Positions 5,436 to 9,930 of a stretch of DNA of 9,930 nucleotides are shown one piece after another. Within the stretch, counting starts at the first letter, position 1; each line of letters starts with the position of its first letter. Source of the DNA: DASUBV01 sp035763085 (GTDB lineage Bacteria > Actinomycetota > Actinomycetes > Streptosporangiales > Streptosporangiaceae); the NCBI GenBank assembly GCA_035763085.1, contig DASUBV010000208.1, forward strand, positions 1 to 9,930, written 5' to 3'. Below the pieces are notes generated by a model, which made no database searches, had not been told where the DNA came from, and saw only the letters and a program-made list of their open reading frames with translations. The translations under genes were made by a program, and so were the position numbers.

Positions 5436-6633
5436 CCAGCGCCGGCGGCTGGCGCAGCTCCGCCATGCCTCGCCCGCGGTGAAGTTCGTCCTGATGATCG
5501 GCGCGGTGAGCTTCTTCGCCGACTTCACCTACGAGGGCTCGCGCAGCATCGTCGGGCCGTACCTGGGCGCGCTCGGGGCCGGGGCGCTGGCGGTGGCCGT
5601 CATCTCCGGGCTGGGTGAGTTCCTGGGCTACGGGCTGCGGCTGGTCTCCGGGCGGAGTGCCGACCGGACGGGCCGGTACTGGCTGATCACGATCAGCGGC
5701 TACGTCCTGCAGATGTCGGTGGTGCCGCTGCTCGCGGTGGCCCGGAGCTGGCCGGCGGCGGCCGTCCTGATCATTGCCGAGCGAGTCGGGAAGGCGACGC
5801 GGAACCCGCCGCGCGACGCGATGCTCTCGCACGCCGCCCGGCAGATGGGCTATGGCTGGGGATTCGGGGTGCACGAGGCCCTGGATCAGTTCGGCGCCAT
5901 GGTCGGCCCGCTGGCGGTCGCGCTGATCCTGGTGCTGGACGAGCACCGCTACCAGGTGGCGTTCGCCGCCCTGGCCATTCCCGGGCTGATCACGGTCGGC
6001 CTGGTGATCGTGGCCAGGCTGGTCAATCCCCGGCCGCAGGACCTGGCCGCCGGGCCCGCGCAGGTGGCGGCCGCCGGGCTGCCGCGCGTGTTCTGGATCT
6101 ACCTGGCCAGCGCCGCGCTGGTCGCGGCCGGCTTCGCGGACTTCCCGGTGATCGCCTTCCACTTTCAGCAGGCGCATACGGTCCCGGCCGGCCTCGCCCC
6201 GGTCTTCTACGCGGTGGCCATGGCGGTCAGCGGCACGGGATCGCTGGTGTGCGGGCGGCTGTTCGACCGGGCGGGGATCGCGATCCTGGTCCCGCTCACG
6301 CTGCTCGCGGCCGGCTACGCGCCGCTGGTGTTCCTGGGCGGGCTGTGGCCGGCACTGGCGGGGATGGCGCTGTGGGGCCTGGGCATGGGCGTGCACGAGT
6401 CGGTCATCCCGGCGGCGGTGGCGCCGATGGTCGCGCCCGGCCGCCGGGCGTCGGCGTACGGGCTGTTCACCGGCGCCTACGGGACCGCGTGGGTGCTGGG
6501 CAGCGTGGCGATCGGGCTGCTGTTCAGCGTGTCGCTGGCGGCCGTGGTCACCTTCGCCGTCGCCGTCCAGCTCGCCGCGATCCCGGCGATCCTGATCGTC
6601 CGCCGCGAGGCCCGGCACCTGCCCGCCCGGTGA
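5419..6633 (+). CDS. MFS transporter, candidate exporter
   Basis: This 404-residue protein has about 11-12 hydrophobic segments and the MFS loop motif A in both halves: GRSADRTGR (78-86) and GRLFDRAG later. Conserved blocks FADFTYEGSRSIVGPYL (33-49), RVGKATRNPPRDAML and WGFGVHEALDQFGAMVGP are those of a subgroup of bacterial MFS permeases without an assigned substrate that I recall as widespread. Acidic residues in or next to membrane segments (D35, E39, E67) could couple transport to protons. The GTG at 5419 overlaps the end of the Cys-rich gene by 17 nt and puts a basic leader before helix 1; a GTG at 5479 is a shorter alternative. It is in one operon behind a fluoride-type riboswitch, so export of fluoride or of a related toxic compound is a reasonable guess, not shown by the sequence. 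Confidence 0.92.
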   Translation: MRPRLSQRRRLAQLRHASPAVKFVLMIGAVSFFADFTYEGSRSIVGPYLGALGAGALAVAVISGLGEFLGYGLRLVSGRSADRTGRYWLITISGYVLQMSVVPLLAVARSWPAAAVLIIAERVGKATRNPPRDAMLSHAARQMGYGWGFGVHEALDQFGAMVGPLAVALILVLDEHRYQVAFAALAIPGLITVGLVIVARLVNPRPQDLAAGPAQVAAAGLPRVFWIYLASAALVAAGFADFPVIAFHFQQAHTVPAGLAPVFYAVAMAVSGTGSLVCGRLFDRAGIAILVPLTLLAAGYAPLVFLGGLWPALAGMALWGLGMGVHESVIPAAVAPMVAPGRRASAYGLFTGAYGTAWVLGSVAIGLLFSVSLAAVVTFAVAVQLAAIPAILIVRREARHLPAR

Positions 6634-6644
6634 GATGCCGGCCA

Positions 6645-6671
6645 CCGCCGGCCGCCGGAGGCGGCCGGCGG
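6645..6671. terminator. Strong bidirectional hairpin terminator
   Basis: A perfect 12-bp GC-only inverted repeat (6645-6656 and 6660-6671) with a GGA loop lies 11 bp after the MFS stop and 16 bp after (on the other strand) the stop of the 91-residue gene. There is no U tract. It is well placed to stop both convergent transcripts. Confidence 0.75.
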
Positions 6672-6687
6672 GCTGCTGCCGCCGCCG

Positions 6688-6963
6688 TCAGCCGGGGCTG
6701 ATCCGTCGCACCTCCGGGGTCAGCAGGTCCAGGATCCTGCTGCACGGCCACGCTGACCGCCGGGCGTCGGTCTGCTCGAGGGTCTCCTCCATGATGGCGG
6801 CCCGGTCATCGACTCGCCCGCGCCAGCGCGGGCAGCTGCCGTGAAACGGGCACGGGCTGTGCCGCGGCCGGCCCCGCGGCTGGCAGGCCGGCCGGGCCCC
6901 GGACCGGAATGCGCGCAGCGCGCGCCACATCAGCAGGACGTCTTCCTCGGTTACCTGAGCCAC
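6688..6963 (-). CDS. 91-residue Cys-containing hypothetical protein
   Basis: I do not recognise a family. The frame starts with GTG at 6963 behind GGGAG (5 nt spacing) and has the strong third-position GC bias of real genes in this region. The protein has an acidic, helical start (MAQVTEEDVLLMWRALRAFR), a basic Cys-rich centre with C27, C38, H41 and C44 in a CPFHGSC motif, a helix with acidic residues (VDDRAAIMEETLEQ) and a last Cys at 74. C27/C38/H41/C44 could bind one metal ion. No signal peptide or membrane helix is seen. It is a single-gene unit with its own promoter and crcB-type riboswitch and converges with the MFS gene. A role in the fluoride response is inferred only from that RNA. 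Confidence 0.75.
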   Translation of the reverse strand: MAQVTEEDVLLMWRALRAFRSGARPACQPRGRPRHSPCPFHGSCPRWRGRVDDRAAIMEETLEQTDARRSAWPCSRILDLLTPEVRRISPG

Positions 6964-6991
6964 CGCTGCTCCCGGACGGTCGCGTTCCAGA

Positions 6992-7044
6992 GGTAGGGAC
7001 TGTCAGCAGCCTGCGCAGCGCGATCACGGCGAGCCCCATCGCCG
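6992..7044 (-). promoter_or_regulatory. Fluoride (crcB-type) riboswitch of the 91-residue gene
   Basis: On the minus strand P1 pairs CGGCG (7044-7040) with CGCCG (7031-7027) around the loop AUGGGGCU. The 3' strand CUGACAGUCCCUACC (7006-6992) ends like known crcB RNAs. The pseudoknot pairs GGGGC with GUCCC, plus a U13-A42 pair where T. petrophila, as I remember it, has C-G. A6, U7, G8, U38, G39, A40, U48, A49 and C50 are canonical; U41 is C and G42 is A. P2 is not clean: a short GCA/UGC stem before U38 is the best I can draw, with extra bases in the P1-P2 joint. Downstream, CUCUGG (6992-6987) can pair with CCGGGAG (6975-6969, one bulge), covering the GGGAG ribosome site. The first P1 base to U48 spans 50 nt, close to 48 in the reference aptamer. 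Confidence 0.78.
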
Positions 7045-7050
7045 GGGCAC

Positions 7051-7080
7051 GAGCTAACCAGCGCGCCGGCCGGCCGTCAA
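7051..7080 (-). promoter_or_regulatory. Promoter of the 91-residue gene
   Basis: On the minus strand a -35 TTGACG (7080-7075) and -10 TAGCTC (7056-7051) are 18 nt apart. The -10 ends 6 nt before riboswitch P1, so the transcript would start at the aptamer. This is the best -35 box in the window. Confidence 0.65.
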
Positions 7081-7155
7081 GAGCAGGCGGGCGGTGCTGA
7101 CCGCGGGCGCGACGAACCTTTCCGGCGCGGCGGTCTGAGGCGACCTCCATCGCTA

Positions 7156-7181
7156 CTGCCCATGTATCGGAGCATGGGCAG
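7156..7181. repeat. Perfect 9-bp inverted repeat in the divergent intergenic region
   Basis: CTGCCCATG (7156-7164) and CATGGGCAG (7173-7181) are perfect inverted arms around an 8-nt centre, with a further CTA/TAG outside (one extra base on one side). It lies between two divergent promoters, about 75 bp upstream of the -35 at 7075-7080 and about 55 bp upstream of the -10 at 7236. No gene reads into it, so an operator is more likely than a terminator. Apart from this, the gap 6964-7319 holds only the two riboswitches and promoters; nothing else stands out in 7081-7155 or 7182-7235. Confidence 0.5.
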
Positions 7182-7235
7182 ATAGGCACGATGGGGCCAG
7201 TGCCTTGCTCGCGGGTGCCCCGGGGCGCGCCGGGT

Positions 7236-7241
7236 TAGCAT
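7236..7241 (+). promoter_or_regulatory. -10 box of the HTH-MutS operon
   Basis: TAGCAT fits TANNNT and ends 8 nt before riboswitch P1 at 7250. No convincing -35 hexamer is present at 16-19 nt, so this promoter may need an activator; the palindrome at 7156-7181 lies upstream. Confidence 0.45.
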
Positions 7242-7249
7242 GGGATCAC

Positions 7250-7300
7250 CGGCGGAGGGGCCCGCCGTCAACTGCGGATGAGCCGCCAACGGTCCCTGCC
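7250..7300 (+). promoter_or_regulatory. Variant crcB-fold riboswitch of the HTH-MutS operon
   Basis: P1 pairs CGGCG (7250-7254) with CGCCG (7263-7267) around GAGGGGCC; the outer pair is C-G here and U-A in the copy before the dynamin-like gene. P2 pairs GCGG (7274-7277) with CCGC (7283-7286). The 3' strand CAACGGUCCCUGCC (7287-7300) is identical to that copy and gives the GGGGC/GUCCC pseudoknot. Core changes are also identical: G6, A7, C38, A39 and C41 in place of A, U, U, G and U. Downstream, CCUGCC (7295-7300) pairs perfectly with GGCAGG (7304-7309), covering half of the AGGAGG (7307-7312). An ATG at 7278 lies in the P2 loop, so it cannot be the natural start if this fold is right. Confidence 0.78.
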
Positions 7301-7319
7301 AGAGGCAGGAGGTTGGCGC

Positions 7320-8198
7320 TTGTCCACCAGCCCGTCCGTTGGCGTATGCCCGCATACCGGGCCCCCGGCCCGTGCCTCGCTGGCGGAGCAGGCCTGTCAC
7401 CTGTACCAGTGCCAGCAGCTGTCGACCTACCGGGTGGCCCAGCTGCTCGGGATCGACCGGCAGCGGGTGACCCGCATGCTGCATGCGGCCGGCGTGCCGG
7501 TCAAGGCCCGCGGCGCGGGCCGCACGCGGCCGCCCGATGTCCGGGGAGAGCTCGTCGCCGACCTGTACCAGCGATGCCGGCTGAGCTCGACGCAGATCGC
7601 CCGGCTCACCGGGGTGCCCGCGCGCACGGTCACCCAGTGGCTGCATGCCCGCGGCGTGCCGGTGCGCACCCGCGGCCGGATGCGCCGGGAAGACCGGCTG
7701 TCCGTGCCGCTGCCGTCGCTGATCGAGCTGTACGTGCGCGGCGGGCTGTCGGCGAGCGAGACCGGGCAGCTGCTCGGAGTCTCGCTGCGCGTCGTGCTGC
7801 GCGCCGCCCACGACCTGGGGCTTCCCGTGCGCATCGGCGGACCGCCCGGGCGGCACGGCCCCGCCGACATCCGGCTCGTCGACGCCCTGTACGGCGACCG
7901 GCTAGTGTGCGATGCGCTGGCCCGGCACGGAGTCGCTGCGGTGCCGCCGGGCGGGGCCATCTGGGAGCGGTTCCCGGCCCGGGTGCCCGTGACTGGCGAC
8001 CTGGTCACCGAGCTCTACGTCGGCTGCGGCCTGGGCCTGCGCCAGATCGAGCTGCTCACCGGCGCGCCCGCGGAGACGGTCCGCCAGATGCTGGCCCGGC
8101 ACGGCGTGCCGCTGCGCGGCCAGGGCGGGCGGTCCCCGTTCCTGCGGCGCTGGCGGCGCGAGCGCGCCGCCCGGTCACGAGCGGAAGGAGGAAGCTGA
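7320..8198 (+). CDS. Protein with about five repeated helix-turn-helix units
   Basis: This 292-residue protein consists of repeated homeodomain-like HTH units of about 54 residues. Each has a LY..(x)LS..Q(I/V)A.L.GV...TV...L helix-turn-helix and closes with GVPV(R/K)xRG. Units lie near residues 21-65, 77-119, 132-174, 183-222 (degenerate, the HTH core largely lost) and 226-270; the C-terminal tail is very basic. Such units resemble recombinase- or transposase-type HTH domains, so the protein likely binds DNA at several sites or along a long target. TTG at 7320 is chosen because AGGAGG (7307-7312) is 7 nt upstream and the longer start, ATG 7278, lies inside the riboswitch and lacks a ribosome site. 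The stop overlaps the next gene's ATG by one base (TGATG), implying coupled synthesis with the MutS-like ATPase. Function is inferred from domains only. Confidence 0.88.
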   Translation: MSTSPSVGVCPHTGPPARASLAEQACHLYQCQQLSTYRVAQLLGIDRQRVTRMLHAAGVPVKARGAGRTRPPDVRGELVADLYQRCRLSSTQIARLTGVPARTVTQWLHARGVPVRTRGRMRREDRLSVPLPSLIELYVRGGLSASETGQLLGVSLRVVLRAAHDLGLPVRIGGPPGRHGPADIRLVDALYGDRLVCDALARHGVAAVPPGGAIWERFPARVPVTGDLVTELYVGCGLGLRQIELLTGAPAETVRQMLARHGVPLRGQGGRSPFLRRWRRERAARSRAEGGS

Positions 8199-9823
8199 TG
8201 CCGTTTCCGGGCCCGGCTGATCCCGCCCTGCCGTCCCCGGCATCCCGGCCGGCGGCCGCGGGCGCGCCGCCCGCGGGGCCGGATGCGGCGTCCTTCACGA
8301 GCATCCTGTTCGACCGGCCGGTGAGCGAGGCAGACGTGGACGGGCTGCCGCAGCCCGGCTGCTTCGCCGACCTGAACCTCGATCAGGTCGTGGCGGCAGC
8401 GACGGCCGGCCGCGAGCAGTACCGGCTGGCCCCGTTCTTCTACGCCCCGCTGAGCGACGTCGCCGGCGTCCGCTACCGGCATGAGGTCATCGAAGACCTG
8501 AAGCTGCCCGGCCCGCTCGCGTCGGTCACGGGCTTCGCCCGGGCGATGCAGCACAGGCGTGAGCACCTGGCCCAGGCGGGCAAGCTCCGCTACCAGCTTC
8601 AGCAGCAGGCCTGGTTCCTCGATGCCGCCGAGATCTACTGCCAGGCGATCGGCTCGCTTGCGGAGGACCTGGGCGGGCTGGACCTGCACTCGCGCGGACT
8701 GCAGGAACTTCGCAGCTACGTCGGCGCGTACGCCTCGTCCGCGTTCTTCACCTCGCTGGCGGCGCAGACGCGGGCGCTGAAGCAGGCGCTGGCCGGCGTG
8801 CGGTACGCCATCCGGATCCAGGGCCCGCGGGTCACCGTCACCAACTACGACGGCGAGCCCGACTACGGGGCCGAGGTCCAGGAGACGTTCGCGAAGTTCG
8901 AGCAGGGGGCGGTGCGCAGTTACCTGGCCAGGATTCCTGACTTCGTCGAGATGGACCATGTGGAGGCGCACATTCTCGACGGGGTCGCCCGGCTGAACCC
9001 TGAGGTGTTCGGGGAGCTGGCCGAGTACTGCGATCGCTACCGCGATCACCTCGACAAGACGATGGCCCGGTTTGACCGCGAGGTGCAGTTCTACCTGGCC
9101 TACATCGAGCTGACCGAGCGGGTCCGGCCGGGCGGCCTGGAGTTCTGCTACCCGCAGGTCGCCGCGCGATCCGGGGGGATCAGCGCCGCGCAGGCATTCG
9201 ATCTCGCGCTCGCCGCCCGGCTCGTCCCGGCCGGCAGCACGGTGGTCGGCAATGACTTTCGCATGGACGGGCCGGAGCGGATCTTCGTCGTCACCGGGCC
9301 GAACAACGGCGGCAAGACGACCTTCGCCCGGATGTTCGGCCAGCTGCACTATCTCGCCAGCCTGGGCCTGCCTGTCCCCGGCACGCAGGCCCGGCTCTTC
9401 CTGCCTGACCGCGTGTACACCCACTTTGAGCGCGAGGAGGACATCGGGACGCTCCGGGGCAAGTTCGAGGATGAACTGGTCCGGGTGCACGAGATTCTCG
9501 GCCAGGCAACCGGCGAGAGCCTGCTGGTGATGAACGAGAGCTTCAACTCGACCACGCTCAGCGACGCGCTCTACGTCGGGACCGCGGTCATGCGGCAGAT
9601 CCTGGACATCGGCCTGACCGGCGTGTACGTGACTTTTGTCGACGAGATCGCCGCGCTGGCCGAGGCGACCGTGAGCATGGTCAGCCAGATCGTGCCGGAT
9701 GATCCGGCGCAGCGAACGTTCAAGGTCATCCGCCAGCCGGCGAATGGCCTGGCCTATGCCGCCGCGGTGGCCGACAAGTACGGCCTCACCTATGAGCGCC
9801 TCGTCGTGCGGATCGGCTCATGA
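8198..9823 (+). CDS. MutS-like ATPase (MutS-related, no mismatch-recognition domain)
   Basis: The protein has 541 residues against about 850 for MutS. It has a disordered Pro/Ala-rich start (to about 35), a helical core/lever-like region (about 40-330), and a C-terminal MutS-type ABC ATPase domain. Walker A is GPNNGGKTTF (367-376), close to the MutS GPNMGGKST. The Walker B region reads LLVMNESFNSTT: N446 stands where MutS has the catalytic-site Asp of DE, while E447 is kept. The following VTFVDEIAAL and YGLTYERL near the end are typical of this subfamily. The mismatch-reading N-terminal domain (Phe-x-Glu) is absent, so ordinary mismatch recognition is unlikely. AAGGAGG lies 6 nt before the ATG at 8198. 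It is the middle gene of the HTH-MutS-MutS operon; the next gene overlaps it by ATGA. A role in recombination control or DNA repair is inferred. Confidence 0.92.
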   Translation: MPFPGPADPALPSPASRPAAAGAPPAGPDAASFTSILFDRPVSEADVDGLPQPGCFADLNLDQVVAAATAGREQYRLAPFFYAPLSDVAGVRYRHEVIEDLKLPGPLASVTGFARAMQHRREHLAQAGKLRYQLQQQAWFLDAAEIYCQAIGSLAEDLGGLDLHSRGLQELRSYVGAYASSAFFTSLAAQTRALKQALAGVRYAIRIQGPRVTVTNYDGEPDYGAEVQETFAKFEQGAVRSYLARIPDFVEMDHVEAHILDGVARLNPEVFGELAEYCDRYRDHLDKTMARFDREVQFYLAYIELTERVRPGGLEFCYPQVAARSGGISAAQAFDLALAARLVPAGSTVVGNDFRMDGPERIFVVTGPNNGGKTTFARMFGQLHYLASLGLPVPGTQARLFLPDRVYTHFEREEDIGTLRGKFEDELVRVHEILGQATGESLLVMNESFNSTTLSDALYVGTAVMRQILDIGLTGVYVTFVDEIAALAEATVSMVSQIVPDDPAQRTFKVIRQPANGLAYAAAVADKYGLTYERLVVRIGS

Positions 9824-9930
9824 AGGTCTTCCTGCTGCACCGGGACCAGGACTTCGCCGCGGCGCCAGAGCTGCACGATGCCGTCTTCGAGGCCATGACC
9901 AGCGGTGACCTGTTCGCCGTCACCCGTGCC
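9820..9930 (+). CDS. Second MutS-like protein, N-terminal fragment
   Basis: An ATG at 9820 overlaps the stop of the preceding gene (ATGA) and opens a frame that runs off the right edge, giving 37 residues beginning MKVFLLHRDQDFAAAPELHD. From memory, a second MutS-related ATPase starting with MKV(F/Y)L.HRD.DF is commonly encoded just after the first in actinobacteria, so I call it the partner paralogue. The ATPase domain lies outside the window, so this rests on the N-terminus and context alone. Confidence 0.7.
   Translation, partial: MKVFLLHRDQDFAAAPELHDAVFEAMTSGDLFAVTRA

Noticed and set aside
4879..6645. Long minus-strand open frame (588 codons) opposite the Cys-rich/MFS genes
   Set aside because: Its translation is Arg/Gln/Pro-rich low complexity and mirrors the real MFS gene; no ribosome site or family motif.
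7278..7319. ATG 7278 as start of the HTH-repeat gene
   Set aside because: It lies in the riboswitch P2 loop, has no ribosome site at a normal distance and the stretch lacks the GC bias of coding DNA; TTG 7320 has AGGAGG 7 nt upstream.
7077..7856. Minus-strand frame of 259 codons across the HTH gene and intergenic region
   Set aside because: Antisense to a well-supported gene and crossing a promoter, riboswitch and palindrome; no ribosome site or motif.
7205..8197. Extension of the MutS-like frame upstream to 7205
   Set aside because: This stretch is the shifted shadow of the HTH-repeat gene; the MutS-like gene has a strong ribosome site at ATG 8198.
1..9930. CRISPR array, tRNA, rRNA, insertion sequence or attachment site
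   Set aside because: I saw no regularly spaced repeats, cloverleaf-like sequence, transposase motif or flanking direct repeats.

Overview
The window is very GC-rich DNA with dense, strongly third-position-GC-biased genes, ATG/GTG/TTG starts, TANNNT-type -10 boxes and hairpin terminators without U tracts. This fits a high-GC actinobacterium; the genus cannot be read from the sequence.

The main result is that six short RNA elements with the architecture of the crcB (fluoride) riboswitch lie within about 6.5 kb, one at the head of each transcription unit except the incoming left-edge gene. They precede (1) a universal stress protein gene, through a 13-codon leader ORF; (2) an enolase gene; (3) a bacterial dynamin-like GTPase gene; (4) an operon of a four-repeat CxxC/CxxH protein and a major facilitator (MFS) transporter; (5) a 91-residue Cys-containing protein; and (6) an operon of a protein with repeated helix-turn-helix units and two MutS-like ATPases. 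Each element shows a short P1 stem, an 8-9 nt loop with a G-rich strand, a P2 stem (not resolved in element 5), a 3' strand complementary to the P1 loop (pseudoknot), and then a stem that would hide the Shine-Dalgarno sequence. Base changes between copies compensate in P1, P2 and the pseudoknot. Elements 3 and 6 carry the same set of substitutions in the ligand-binding core and are the most unusual objects here.

Layout: 1-226, end of a YczE-like membrane protein (+); 231-252, terminator; 270-839, usp with leader ORF, riboswitch and promoter (-); 899-2285, enolase with riboswitch and promoter (-); 2281-4119, dynamin-like GTPase with variant riboswitch (-); 4175-6633, riboswitch, Cys-rich protein and MFS transporter (+); 6645-6671, terminator; 6688-7080, 91-residue protein with riboswitch and promoter (-); 7156-7181, an unexplained palindrome; 7236-9930, variant riboswitch, HTH-repeat protein, MutS-like ATPase and a second, truncated MutS-like gene (+).

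Taken together the region looks like a fluoride-response (or related-ligand) island. Enolase is a classical fluoride-inhibited enzyme, and from memory enolase, Usp and MutS genes have been reported behind crcB-motif RNAs. No CrcB/Fluc channel or CLC-type fluoride antiporter is in the window, so the MFS/Cys-rich pair, the dynamin-like GTPase, the 91-residue protein and the HTH-MutS operon are candidate new members of such a response. The RNA folds also correct two gene starts: the upstream ATGs at 4230 and 7278 lie inside riboswitch P2 hairpins.
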